This document shows positions 42,745 to 54,107 of a DNA stretch of 64,000 nucleotides, piece by piece. A program made the translations under genes and the position numbers. Source of the stretch: Trichobilharzia regenti (lineage: Eukaryota > Platyhelminthes > Trematoda > Strigeidida > Schistosomatidae); NCBI GenBank assembly GCA_944472135.2, contig OX235262.1, positions 71,300,887-71,364,886 of the forward strand. Direction: 5' to 3'. A model generated the notes under the pieces. That model was not told where the DNA came from. It did no database searches and saw only the letters and a list, made by a program, of their open reading frames with translations. Every line of letters begins with the position of its first letter. Within the stretch, counting starts at the first letter, position 1.

Positions 42745-43435
42745 TTATATCCTTTAATTTCTAGAGCGTCTCTGTTGTCTTCGGTTTTCTGCCAACTTTT
42801 TCACCCCACTCCAGGTCTGACCACATGTTTTCATCTCCTCTTCACATGACCTCCTCCAAGTCACCCTTGCACCGACGACCAACTCGCCGCTTCACTTTCG
42901 GGTTCCACTCGAGTAATGGCTTGTCTAGTGATGTCACTTTATGGTTTCCTCACAGTGTGACCAGCCAATCCATCTCCATTTCTTCCTGCCTATTTGTTTC
43001 ACAATTGGTTCCTGCGTTGGTTCACTCATTGCCAGAGATCCCAGTTGCTGATATTTTCTGGTCCGCCATCTGATCTTGAGTATTGAGCGAAGACAGCTGT
43101 TAATGAAGGTCTGAAGTTTGTTTGAGATGCCCTTTATGATGCGCTGGCCAAGTCCCTGATCCGTATAGTAAGTGGGACTGACTTCACATTGGAGTTGAAA
43201 ATCCGGATCTTATTTTCAATTTCATGCTGAATGCTGTTGACCTCCACACAGACTTGAGAGTAATGAAAGCTTGTCTCGCTTTTCCGATTCTGGCTTTGAT
43301 GTCCCTGTCAGTTCCGTCGGGCTGTAGTTGAAACGATGCTTCCCGGGTGGGTAGGTAAAGGAGGTTGTTTCTTTCAGGTCTCTCCCATTTATACTGGCTG
43401 GCTGATTGTTGTCTGTTGTTGTTGCTGTCACCCAC
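42745..43435 (-). pseudogene. RTE 3' end, close relative of 34190-34863, inverted
   Basis: On the minus strand it begins near 43435 with the GDSNNNRQQ-type CAA-rich segment, reads INGRDLKETTSFTY, continues through GTDRDIKARIGKARQAF and a C-terminal region, and ends with gctctagaaattaaaggata and an (ATA)n tail near 42740. Long stretches are the same as in the RTE at 34200-34850 on plus, with few differences. It is one of the youngest RTE copies here. Confidence 0.75.
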
Positions 43436-43523
43436 TAAGGTGATGAAAGCTTCGCAAACTAACCATCCAGCTCAGAGAACAAAACCACATCAAAATCATC
43501 CCCCTGAGCTACAAATCTTCTCT

Positions 43524-43525
<2 letters not shown>
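43436..43525 (+). repeat. Penelope-like tail fragment (T)
   Basis: Starts gatgaaagcttcgcaaacta and accatccagctcagagaaca, the same as the complement of 14150-14225. Joined directly to the 5'-truncated end of the RTE copy, then an AT run. Confidence 0.65.

Positions 43526-43556
<31 letters not shown>
43526..43556 (+). repeat. AT dinucleotide microsatellite
   Basis: About 31 nt of alternating AT. Confidence 0.95.
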
Positions 43557-43559
<3 letters not shown>

Positions 43560-44089
43560 GTGATCGATATCCAGTCTGGTAATAAACCAATCAGAGTTGG
43601 TCTATATAAAATTACGCCCACTGTTTTATTGGTGACTATTATACATTAATTGATATGAACTTGATGATTTTTTTTAATTATACGTGATTGTACGCATATA
43701 TTCTTTCCGGTGATATCGATTTGTTCTCACTTACATAGTTGTGGGTATTTTATTTTGCAGACATACAAAGTTGGTGATGTAAAGGCGATGTCGTTGTCTA
43801 CTGAGACTATGCCAATCGATGTTTATTTCTCATCCAGCAATGAGTTAAGGAAATAAATCGTATTCATCATAAAATTCGTCTGAATAAAGAACAAACAAAA
43901 TAATATTTAATCACAGAACGCATCTCAGTATTCAGGATACAATGTTCAAATTAAATTTAATCGGAAAAAACACAGATATTTACATATCTGAAAGAAATGC
44001 TGATTTCTGCGTAGAATTTTTCTCAATAAACTACATCAAATTAAAAATAGCCTCCAAAAATCTAATATCATCAAATCAATGTGATGGCA
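43560..44089. other. No gene seen
   Basis: AT-rich with no supported frame. Confidence 0.4.
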
Positions 44090-44205
44090 AGCTACCTAGA
44101 ATGGTGGCTAAATTGCGAAGTTGACTGATAGAATTCAGTCTGTACCAAAACAAGGACTAGATACATTACACTAGTTACTAGTGTCCAATCTAATTAGAAG
44201 TTCAT
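44090..44205 (-). repeat. W element fragment
   Basis: Carries ctgatagaattcagtctgta (44125-44144) and actagttactagtgtccaat (44170-44189), the first 115 bases of W on minus. Confidence 0.65.
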
Positions 44206-44226
44206 TGAAAATCAAAATAGTACTGA

Positions 44227-44690
44227 AGTTTAGTTATAGGATTTCATCATGAGCTAATACCAGTTGGAGAAGCATTTGAAACCTGCAGAGAGTGCTAGAT
44301 AGCCAGCCATTTCGTCCTAGTTTAAGACTCCGCATCGGTACACACCCAGCAATAGGGTTCGAACCGAGGACTTTCTGGTTACAAGGCGACCTAGCCGCTG
44401 GCACCCTATCCATTGACCAGTCCATGAATTTCAACCTCTGCCAGTTCACCATATAGCGCGACCATTAGTCAGTGTCATCCGTGGCAAGTATTTGTCCTCA
44501 CGCCCGACCTGCTGTATCTGACTGGTTACAACTTCACACTAGAACCCCATGGGGCCAGTCACCAGTGAGCATTTCATTGATATTCAAGTATTGTTCTGTA
44601 GAGACTTGATTGATTGGTTACAGCTCCTGATGAAATCCTGTAACCAATTCCCTACAAACTAATAGTTGAATAGTACTGAAGTGTTGTTCA
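44227..44690 (-). mobile_element. SINE-A long copy with hairpin flank
   Basis: Minus: 5' module (44560-44460), tRNA-like unit with gggttcgaa (44357-44365 complement), a worn core near 44330-44300 and the tail to 44227. On the far side, 44585-44625 and 44640-44680 form a hairpin built from two tails in opposite sense (ttgattgattggttacag and ctgtaaccaattccctacaa). Confidence 0.6.
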
Positions 44691-44744
44691 GTCCTAGTGT
44701 AGGTTTTATTGATTGATGTGTACTTGTAGTTTTATGAATGGTAT

Positions 44745-44900
44745 GCTAGGTAAACAAGATTACCTGGTGTTCAAGTCTCATTAGGAAAACCATCACCAAC
44801 CACTAAAAATTCAGCAGATGCATCAAGCTAACGAGTTTCAAAGAGGAAGAAATGCGCATTCTGGATTCCACTTCTCGTCACTTCCAACCAAAAGGCAATA
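44745..44900 (+). mobile_element. Smalpha-like SINE with worn hammerhead
   Basis: Worn tRNA-like unit (tggtgttcaagtctcattag, 44770-44789), then gatgcatcaagctaacgagt ttcaaagaggaagaaatgcg cattctggattccact-type sequence at 44815-44871. Compared with the canonical order: CUGACGA (here CTAACGA), stem II (gtttc/gaggaag, weak), GAAA (AGAAA present), GCGC stem III, then a cleavage site (ATT for GTC). Clearly a hammerhead lineage, not active as read. Confidence 0.6.
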
Positions 44901-45077
44901 TGTAGAGGGTATTTAAATTTCACAGCAGAAAAATGACATGTCTAGTCATCTTGATTTCGTATTACTTTACTATCATTCTTTCATCTCTAATGACTTCTTC
45001 ATTTGATGATTTTCACAATAGTTGATACATAGGAACTGTGAGACTAAGCCATTATACATAAAAGGGGTTGAATTCTC

Positions 45078-45390
45078 TCAATGAACAAACCAAGAATCTA
45101 TCGTTCAAAAAATTTGGAGACGAAAATCGGGATGGATTGGACATATCCAGATGAAGTTACAGACAGGTGACATCATATGGCAGGCCATTTCTTTAGTGGA
45201 ATCCAAATGGAAGGCAATGAGTTGGGATTTAAGCCTTCGACGGTGACATGAAGGAAATTGCGTGAGCAGGAGATAAAAGCTTACAGCGAACCGTGGAACC
45301 AAGTAACAAAAGAACTGGAGAGAACAAAATGAAATGAAGATATGCTGTTCAAATCCAATGTTCCAGTTGGGACAGAAGGCAATAATAATG
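45078..45390 (+). pseudogene. RTE 3' end fragment
   Basis: gaacaaaccaagaatctatc, ggatggattggacatatcca, gtgacatcatatggcaggcc, ttccagttgggacagaaggc, aataataat: the final 300 bp of an RTE, worn. Confidence 0.6.
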
Positions 45391-45412
45391 TTGGTTAGCC
45401 CTAGTAGTTTTC

Positions 45413-46207
45413 CCTTTAAGTTTCCAGTGGGACATAGGGCTTCAAGCTAGAGCTTTGAAGTTTCAGTAGCAGTGATTTTTGTTTTTTACGGGTGGAGTTG
45501 CTAGCCTCATAACTGACTGACTTGTTTCAACGTAGAACTTTGCGCAGATGTGTACTAGTTCGAGTTGCCAGATTTAGAACACAAAGTAAGAGAAGAGAGT
45601 AAAAAGACATTCAAAGCAGAGAAAACAAACAGAGATGTGAGGCAAAAAGAATAATAATAATGATATGAAAGAACAATATAGTTTTATTGCATATTATTAG
45701 TGACAAGGAATGGATGCATCTGCACCATTCAGAACGATTTTCAGCCAAATCATCAGTTGTCTCCAGTCATTGGTTTTTACCATCCCGAGAACCCCAACTA
45801 GTCAAGAAGTCTACACCTTCCTACATGGCTAGCTTCGACTAACTGTTATGGATTACATTGATTAATGAAGCTATGTTTTGGTTTGACCACCACTGGCTCT
45901 TTTCCAACCTTATCCATCCTATGCCAGTTGGCATCGCCCGTTGTCTAGGAAGATGATGGCTAGGCTAGGCATGGGTAACACATATCCTAACCATCTCAGT
46001 CGGTGTAATTTCGCAGCCTAGTCTATTGATTCCCCCCCCTTTACCAAGCACTCGACGCCTAACATCAATATTGCCTATCCAGCCTTATACCAAACTTACT
46101 CCCTTTACAGATCTTATTACTGGTTTAGTCAGGTAAACGACTGAATCAGTCGGGTATCGAACCCCAGACAAAGTGCCTGGTTAGCAAGCATTATACCGCA
46201 AAGTAAT
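45413..46207 (-). mobile_element. SINE-B split by a 569-bp insertion
   Basis: 45413-45511 holds the 3' half on minus (aggctagcaactccacccgt, gcttgaagccctatgtccca). 46081-46207 holds the 5' half (gcggtataatgcttgctaac, ggggttcgatacccga B box, gtaataagatctgtaaaggg). The halves join without overlap at agcctcata / agccttata. Confidence 0.6.
45512..46080. mobile_element. Unidentified insertion inside SINE-B
   Basis: About 569 bp between imperfect 9-10 bp direct repeats (tagcctcata at 45502-45511; cagccttata at 46080-46089). Contains an A/G-rich stretch (45570-45660), aataataataatga, and a GC-richer part (45890-46020, gcatcgcccgttgtctagga; taaccatctcagtcggtgta). No open frame. Possibly a LINE 3' end of another family. 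Confidence 0.5.
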
Positions 46208-46209
46208 GG

Positions 46210-46739
46210 CATTAAAATTGTTAAACGAAAGACATTTTAAAATATTTCCGCAGATCATGTGTATTCTTCGAAAGAATCTTTGTTTACATAACCAGTTTTG
46301 CTATCAAAAAACATTATTTGATACAAATTAACAAAGTATCTTGTGACTATATAAAAAATAAACAAACAGAATATTATCATAAGTCCATATATATATGTTA
46401 AATTGTTGATATTTTTTTCAGACAGGAAAGGTGTAGTAATAAATCTTGAAAAGGTATCATCTGTATTAATACTTCTTTTTTTGACCATTATTCATATTTC
46501 TGTTATTTGCAGTTTTATTCCCCCTCCCCCCCCAAACAATTTGTATAAAATGACAGGAAACATCACGAGTATTCATGTAATATATCACCTTGACATTTAG
46601 AACATTATATAGCACACCAATTTTATTATTACCATTTGATGCAGTAGCACTTATACTGTGTAACTTTAGAATACAAATGGGCAGCAGAATTGTTTGCTTG
46701 AGAAAATGAAGTGTAGTCACAGAGAGGAATACAAAAACG
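46210..46739. other. No gene seen
   Basis: AT-rich with a C-rich tract at about 46519-46532. Short frames on both strands are without support. Confidence 0.4.
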
Positions 46740-48045
46740 CTATATTAGATTTTAAATCTGCACAGGTTATTCAAATTGTGAACAAGAGCATCGAATGGTA
46801 GTCAAATCGCTTCCTCAACTTCATACACTTTATAAAAGACACCAGAAGCACTCACCTTTATCAGTTATGGCTGTATAATAGTGTCATATATCAAGTGTTT
46901 CACAATGGAAGGCTCAGGAAAGTCATTGAAGTAGAGGTAAGAGTAAGAGATTATATCGCACTGTTGTCACCGACAATATTCCTGATTATGGTGAACTGGA
47001 CCATGCTGCAGGCAATGGGAAGTGGGTACTCAAGCACACGTTGGACCGATAAGAAGACTTTAAACGATTTGGATTTTACTGATGATTTAAATCTAATGTC
47101 ACACAAACTCGAAGATTTTACAGGACAAAGTCATCAGGCAGAGAAAAAGGAACTTCAAGTGAACACAGAAGAGACAGAGGGGATGAAGATTACCAAACAA
47201 CAACAACAACAAGCATCAGTCACCATCAACAGAAGAAACAGAAAACTTTATTCTGAAAAATCCGTTTATACATAATAAAGAATCTTCAGAGAGTTTCTCT
47301 TCAAGGTACTTACCCCTCGTATAGAATCTTCGAATAATATAACAGGGATAGAAAATCTAGGTAGCCCAGGTGGCCGCCTTTTCCTTCGGCACATTTGTTG
47401 ACCTACGGGCTTTGTGTTGATTCTTTCGCACAGTTCCTCGTTTTTAATCCCTTTCAGTCATCCACCTGATCTTCAGTGTGTGCAGTGGCTTGATAATCAA
47501 CTTTTTCACTCAACTGGCTAGAAAGCATCGTTTCAATCACTGGTACCGATACGGATAAGGATGTCAAAGCTAGCCGGGGTTAGGCAAGCAAAAAACCTTC
47601 ATTAGTCTAAAACCAGTGTGAGAAATTCGGACAAGGCAGTCAGTGCTTCTATATGGTTCGTAGACTTGACGCTTGCGTCACCAAGAGCACTTTCAAACGG
47701 CTACTTTCAAACTTTGATCGACAACTACCTTAGCTCCATAGTGAAAACCAGATGGCCGACAGTGAAGGATTTCCAGCAATGCAGTGAATCAAATAAACAT
47801 CTATCGGTAAACAAATATGCAGGATGAAGCCAAGAAGGACATACACTGAGGAGACCGCTGAGTGATATCATAACAAACCAGGAAGACCGTCGAATGACAA
47901 ATGAGTTAGATGTCGGTCAGATGGCGACATAGAAGAAATCATATCAGAAGGATATGAGATCATATGGAAAACGACATAGCTGACTAAAAGGACTTTATAA
48001 TAAGGTGAAATGGAGGTATGTTGTTGAAGCCCTATATAATATCAT
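46740..48045 (+). pseudogene. RTE reverse transcriptase and 3' end, decayed
   Basis: An open frame 46895-47275 reads FHNGRLRKVIEVEVRVRDYI, SPTIFLIMVNWTML, LDFTDDLNLMSHKLED (FADD changed to FTDD) and ends in poly-Gln. The C-terminal part resumes at about 47520 (gctagaaagcatcgtttcaa) and runs to ttgttgaagccctatataat near 48030. Between 47275 and 47520 there is sequence not expected in the RTE. Several stops. Confidence 0.7.
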
Positions 48046-48084
48046 ACAATGATTCCTTTTTATAAATTTTAACAAAGAAAGAAG

Positions 48085-48815
48085 AAACATTGGCGCAGAA
48101 TAATCTGGATCCATTTTATTCCGTTGATTCTCATCAGCTACGTACAACCGAATTGTTTAGGCTCTTCAATCGCCAAACACCCTACTGACACAGGACACCG
48201 AGTAGATGTGTTTAAAATCATTCAAAATAACTAACCGACAAAGTACTTCAAGTCTTCTCAGGTTTGCTGAAGCCTGATTTATGTATCCAAAAAGAATCCG
48301 TTGTTGGACTTCAATTACCCTGGTAACTCACATCTTAGTAACTCTTTGTTTTCTAATTTTGTTAATCTTTTCGCTTCATCACCTCTCTTTATTTTTCGCT
48401 TGACTCTCTTATGAAATAATTTTTCTTGATCTTCGGAGTTCTGCTGACTGTATTATATCATCAACTTCTTATCTGACCTCATGTGCACTGAAATTTTAAA
48501 ATTTCGATCTTCTCTTGTCTAATTACGCAACTGTTGGTAAATTTCTTTTGTTACCACCCCAACAACATAAATGGTAATTTTTTTCAAGAAACTTCTCTCT
48601 ACCAAGATATATATATGTATGTCGTAACAGTTTAGACACTCTGTAAATCTCAACGCCTTATTTTACTATAGCGCTCTGACAGTATGCTTCCTAGTGGACA
48701 AAGGCTTTTCTAAAAATTGTACACTGTTAATTTTTATTAAAACATTTGGGTTTTACGCAGCTGATGAGAGTCAACGAAATAAAATGGATCCAAATTATTC
48801 TGCACCAATGTTTCT
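48085..48815 (+). pseudogene. Penelope-like remnant with inverted ends
   Basis: 48089-48135 (aacattggcgcagaataatc, ttccgttgattctcatcag) is inverted at 48763-48815. Between them, HPTDTGHRVDVFKIIQNN near 48175-48228 and LIYVSKKNPL near 48275 correspond to the DTGHRIDVNTAFRVI and LCIQKEHVQ segments of the Penelope-like protein. Deeply decayed. Confidence 0.5.
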
Positions 48816-48989
48816 GTATATAACACACAGAACCTAATAAAAAATAATGATATTGAAATAGTCCTTGGCCTGTCCTCATTTTTTCGCCTTCTAAATCGTT
48901 TCAAAACACTTTCCATTTATCCTCTTTACCAATTAATCCTGCTCTCCGCTAGAGAAGATTCTGGTCGGTGATATCATACACACAATATA

Positions 48990-49310
48990 CTATGTAAGCT
49001 CTGTCTACAAGCCAAAAATTATAGACAGTAATTTACGTCAATGTTACGTACAACTTTGAAGAACTCACCAACCAATCACAGAAGACTTAACATGTGCAAA
49101 TACGATTCGCGGATATGTGGCCTAATTTTCTGAGAAACGGTCAACAGCGGTACAGAATAACCTTCAACAAGAAAACAACTAGTCAGAAGAGGTTGCTTTC
49201 CTGCAAACAATAACGAATTATAATGTACACTAAAAAACTATAAATATCTGTTGATTTTGCTCAATAAACGATCTGTTACCTGACCCTTGTCTTCTGTCAT
49301 CACAATACTA
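48990..49310 (+). repeat. Inverted partner of 53425-53745
   Basis: Shares ctacaagccaaaaattatag, gcggtacagaataaccttca, gaaaacaactagtcagaaga ggttgct and acctgacccttgtcttctg with the complement of 53425-53745. The two lie on either side of the Penelope-like element at 50820-53060. Confidence 0.65.
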
Positions 49311-49423
49311 CTTACACGCCACACCAGTAGTAGTATTGCTATTTTATGAATTGATTTTCCGTACAGTCAGCCTTTCTCTTTACAAGTGAATAAAAAAACC
49401 TACTTGTAGCGACGCAATTTTCA

Positions 49424-49870
49424 GTAGTATGTTATACACAGGCTGACGGCGATTTTTTTTTTCGGAAAAATTTTTGATTTATGTCACGTTTAATCATTCA
49501 TTCATTGTCCATTCACAGTACAGAAAGAGGAACATCAATTAATTATTGTTAGTCTGTGAAATCATATACCTTTTTTCAATGATGTAATTGTGTATCAGTG
49601 AGAAGGGAAAAAAATGAAGTAATAGTACAACAACAACAACGACAATGCCAGCAACATAAGAAGAAGCATGAAGTATGGGAATTTATTTTTCCTTCGATGT
49701 GCTATGTTCTTGTGTGTGTGTGTGTGCGTGCGTCCGTGTGGATATGTGAATATGTGCACCAGTGTACTAGTTTTAGAAATCATCTGTCATACTGAACTAT
49801 ATGGCTATACATCTTTCGACTAACCATCAAAAAAAAAGCGAAAAACGAAAGAGGATAAGAAAAAACTTTT
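49424..49870 (-). repeat. X repeat, inverted partner of 38086-38548
   Basis: Same blocks as 38086-38548 in reverse, including a GT run (49703-49726) and aacaacaacaacgacaatgc. Confidence 0.65.
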
Positions 49871-50432
49871 AGAAATACTATTTTATATATTTTCATGCTT
49901 GTCGAAGTGGAACAAAGACGCAAAATGTTTCTTTTCGCTCTATCTAGAAGAGTTTCCGTAGATAAGAGTGTAGATAAATTGTGATTTGATTACTCTTTAT
50001 TATATTTCCGCGCTATAGTTCATATTGGAAAAAGTAGAGGTTTTCTTCTCTCTCTGCTATTTTGTAGTAGGAGAAAGAGGGTTATTGATGATAAGAAAAT
50101 CAGAAGTATTTCTCAACAGCAAAAAAAAATTTCAAAGAAGGAAAAAGGAGAGGAAATGAAACGAAGCGATTAAGTTGCTGTAAAAACGATAGTAAAGTAT
50201 GTTAATCGTTCAAGATATCTCTCACTGAGTATTCATTTCGTTATAAGCTAGTGACTGGATGATTTAAGTGTTCAGCGGTCAAGCACTTGCTCAAGATTCG
50301 ATTTCCAGTCGACATCCAGCCCCCCTCCTCCACCCCCAAAAAGAAACTCGTCTATTTCGAGGTAGAGGGATAGTTGAGCGTGAGGTTAACCATTCCATTT
50401 ACTAAAACTGGCAACACTCCTGGTGCTTATTT
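49871..50432. other. No gene seen
   Basis: AT-rich with A-rich runs. A C-rich stretch with tcgattt-type sequence at 50290-50340 may be a worn SINE-B head. Confidence 0.35.
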
Positions 50433-50580
50433 AATTCAGTTTTAGATTTTTCTGTCGATTGATTGGACTGAAGTGATCAGTCTCAGGTTGACGTGTTAGC
50501 TTCTTGTACAGATGCATCCTGGATTCCACTGCTAGTCACCATCCATCAATTAACTTCTAACTGATTAAAAATGCCAACTA
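50433..50580 (+). repeat. Z repeat fragment
   Basis: Shares gatcagtctcaggttgacgt and tggattccactgctagtcac with the Z repeat at 30640-30830 (inverted). The last string is also the post-core region of Smalpha-type hammerhead repeats. Confidence 0.5.
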
Positions 50581-50819
50581 AAATTTTTCAAAAGAATGGA
50601 TACTGAAAAAAGAGTACTCTTTTCGATAACTTCATCATCAGGCTCTACAGTTATATATACATTATAGTGAATTAGTGTTATGAACAACATTATTGTTGTT
50701 TAAATAAAATCGAGTCAGTAATATTGATAAATTACACCTCAATAGCATCAACACAAAAATAAGCTGAATGTAAAAAAAAATTAGGAAAGATAATATTACA
50801 AATTCATGAGTTTATAGCT

Positions 50820-53060
50820 TCTACTTAAGGCCAGGGTAATAGTAGGGGCTGGACTTGCTTCTTTTAGACAGAGAGTGCTGGTTGTTTGAGGCGAATCGCA
50901 ATAGCCTCTGCTGTTTGGAGTATGTCGTGCTTCGATGATTTTGGCAATTTATTTGGTACCCGGTAGATTATAGAGAAGGATTTTTCCACTTTGGCTTTGT
51001 GGTCGGTTTGCACCAGATGGTCAGACATCGAACTGTTAATGGTTTTCACTATACCTTTACTAAGCCATAGTGGGAGATGTTTTCGAGTGAGCACGGAAAA
51101 TCAAGTTCCTAGAGCGACGGCCAATATAACTCGCTCCACAAGCGCAGTTGAATTGTTAGATACAATTTGAAGTGACTAGTCTAAGTACTTCATCTTTCAG
51201 TTGAGGTAGCACCATCGGTCGTATAGAGAATAATACGTGTAGTTCACCAGCGTTTAAAGTTCTTTGGACTGACTTTCTTAATTTCCTTGTAATTATCTCA
51301 CTTGGTATATCGCCTTTGAATTGTAGTCATATATAAAGTTGCTTCTTGTTTACGGATGGTGAGTAGTCCTTTTCCGCTTTCTTCGTCATGTGTTTCTTGA
51401 TAAATTTTTCGGGATAGCCATTTTTGATCAAAGTATCATATACAATGCTTAATTCATCTTCACTTACTTCTTCTGAGCATATAGCTCTAACTCTGTGGCC
51501 AAGTGTCTTCACTAAATTTCTTTTGCGCTTGATAGGAACGAAGCTGTGGAAATGTGTATATTGTCCTGTCCAAGTACTTTTTCTATGCAAACTTCTTTTT
51601 ATGCTACCATCTGGTTTTCTTGTAAGTAGGACATCCAGTAAGGCAATTCTGAATTGGTATTCCTCTTCGCATGTGAATTTCATAGCCGAATGTACCTCAT
51701 TGAATTCAGTAATTATTTTACTTCTATCAAAACGATCATCATAAAGAATGAAGGTATCATCCATATATCGGCAGTAAAATGAGAGCTTACTGATAAGGTT
51801 GTTCAAAGGTCCATTTTCTAGCTTACTTAGAAAGAAATTAGCCAGAATGGGACCCAATTGGGAACCCGTCGCCACCCCATCCACTTGCATGTAAAGCGTG
51901 TCGTCAAATTTGAAGTTTACATTCATGGTACATCTTAATATCCATTCTTTTAGGATTTCAGTACGGATGCCAATGTTTATCGACGGGTTATTCATTTCTT
52001 CACATACGTAGTTAACCGTTACTATGAGAGGTACATTTGTGAAGAACGATGTTATGTCCAGAGATATCGTGGTTTTGTCTTGATATTAATATCTTTTATT
52101 TTGTCTACGAATTCAAATACATCTTTGGCGCTATATTTTACGGTCTTCTCATGCAAAGGTTTGAGAATATTTACTAACCATCTAGCTAGAGCATGGTGGG
52201 TGAAGTTTGCATATCAAGTGTTGGTCTTAACGGTACCTTTGGTTTATGTACTTTAGGTAGGTCATACAGTCTTGGCATATACGTGGTCTGATTTCTTCGT
52301 ATAAACTTTCGGAAAATATCTGCTCCTCTCTTAGTTTTTTCAAACGTTTGGTTAATTCGTTCTCTATTCTGTTATTGAAATCTTTCTTCTCCTAAAGTTT
52401 TCAACACTTCCGTGTGTCCTTCAATATATCATTCATCTTTTTGATATAGTCACTTCTATTAAGGATGACCACTCCTGATCCTTTATCGGCTTTGTGACTA
52501 TCAGTCTTTCATCATTTATCAGTTTTTTAGTTCTTCTCTGTGCTAATTTGTCAAAAACGTTTACTGTCGCATTTGAGATTTTTGTACTGATAACAACAAT
52601 CCACTAGACCGGATTTGAAGCGTTCTAGTTCCAAGGTGGATGATGGAACTAGATCCCTTGTTTGACTAAACTGGTTTTTGAATTCAATATCAATATATCT
52701 AAGTGATTAACTCGTTTCGGTCTATCACAAGATCGAAGGCCAAGGGAAAGTACTTCAAGTTGCACCTTATTTAATTCAACACTACTATAATTGTAGACGT
52801 ACTTTTTAGGATCTGCTGGAAATTTGCCAGCCTCTGGCTTCCTTTCAAGTCTTTCATAAGCTCTATCTGCTTCTTCTGTGCTCTTCGTTCACTAACTTGA
52901 GTAACCTATTCCATAAAAGGCATTCTGAGATCTTCTGGTAGTTCATCTACCGCATATTGCCTGTGAGCGATATTCATTTCATTCTCTTGTATGTATGTAG
53001 ATAAAGCGTCTGTTTAGTTTAATGCATATCGTTTCAGCGTCTTCCTATTGGGATTAACTC
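50820..53060 (-). pseudogene. Penelope-like element, near full length but broken
   Basis: Minus-strand order: N-terminal part from about 53040 (KYVYNYSSVELNKVQLEVLS near 52810-52750; a VTKPIKDQEW.S.L segment near 52500, corresponding to TKADKG.GVVIL in relatives), RT with SLDITSFFTNVPL near 52050, open frame 51995-51327 with QVDGVATGSQLGPI (36-50) and YMDD (77-80), FRIALLDVLLTRKPDGSIKR, then RTYCSEE-like C-terminal part, a worn GIY-YIG start near 51145 (CACGASYIG-type, partly lost), and frame 51094-50864 with KHLPLWLSKGIVKT and ILQTAEAIAIRLKQPAL. At least four frame changes. It is the most complete Penelope-like layout here because the N-terminal part survives. Confidence 0.8.
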
Positions 53061-53424
53061 TGCTGTTTAAACTTTAAAGTGTTAAGTCATATATTCCAGT
53101 TGGAATGCAAGAGAATGTAAAAGGATATTAGTCCTTGTGTAATCTTTCAGCTATGGTGTGCCACTATAAGGTGCAATAGGATTTGATGAAGTTAAGATTA
53201 CATTGTTATGAGATGTGTTTCTGTATTATCCTTTAAAACAGTACAGGGTGAATACATGCACGGATTTATGCGAAGAACTTCTATAAGATGAAGATTTCAG
53301 CCAAGAAAATTCTCTCAGTAAAATGACTTCCGCTGTGTAATCCATTTTTATTTGAGAATAACAATAGACAATAACACTTAAGTTTGTTGTCTGTAAGGAG
53401 TGGAAATATTGATTATTATATTAT
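53061..53424. other. No gene seen
   Basis: AT-rich. gttaagtcatatattccagt tggaatgcaagaga at 53084-53117 resembles an RTE 3' end but is too short to call. Confidence 0.3.
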
Positions 53425-53745
53425 TATTACTGTGAGACCAGAAGACAAGGGTCAGACAATAGATCGTTTAGTGTGAAAATCAACAGATTTTTATAGATTT
53501 TTCTGTAGATTATTGTCAGTGGAGAAGCAACCTCTTCTGACTGGTTGTTTTCTTGCTGAAGGTTATTCTGTACTGCTGTTGACCGTTGACCGAATCATAT
53601 TTTCACACGCTAAGTCAGCTGTGATTGTTTGGTGAGTTCCTCAAGGTTAAGCATTGTTACTGTTTTTTCTCATGACCTCGAATCGGGACGTAACATTGAC
53701 GCATATTACTGTCTACAATTTTTGGCTTGCAGACAGCGCTCACAC
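53425..53745 (-). repeat. Inverted partner of 48990-49310
   Basis: See 48990-49310. Lies upstream of the N-terminal part of the Penelope-like element on the same strand, so it could be its 5' untranslated region or pseudo-LTR. Confidence 0.6.
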
Positions 53746-53809
53746 ATTATTATTCCTGGTAAAGCAGAGTTTCAATAGGGCATCTTGACATCATCCTGTT
53801 TTCTAAAGT

Positions 53810-54010
53810 CCATGATTACCCATAAGCTCTCATTTCCTCCTCAGACGACCTATTCCACATCACCGTGGAATCAACATATAACTCGTTGATTCCCATTCGG
53901 CTTTCAATCATGATTCTGCCTGAAGCATAATGCCACTCAACGGTCTCCTCACCATGTGTCCAATCCATCTCCATTTTCTTCGGCATATTGGTTGAGCAAT
54001 ATTCAAGTAA
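53810..54010 (-). pseudogene. RTE 3' end fragment
   Basis: Minus frame reads NMPKKMEMDWTHGEETVEWH, matching the region of the RTE at about 34590-34640, and continues to RSSEEEMRAYG. The terminal tail is not present. Confidence 0.6.
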
Positions 54011-54107
54011 AAAAATAAGCAACAAAGGTTAATAAATCAGGATTTTATCAATTCAGCGAATTTTGGTAGAGCTATTTAGCTGAACACATGCTCACTCTCT
54101 CTCTACA

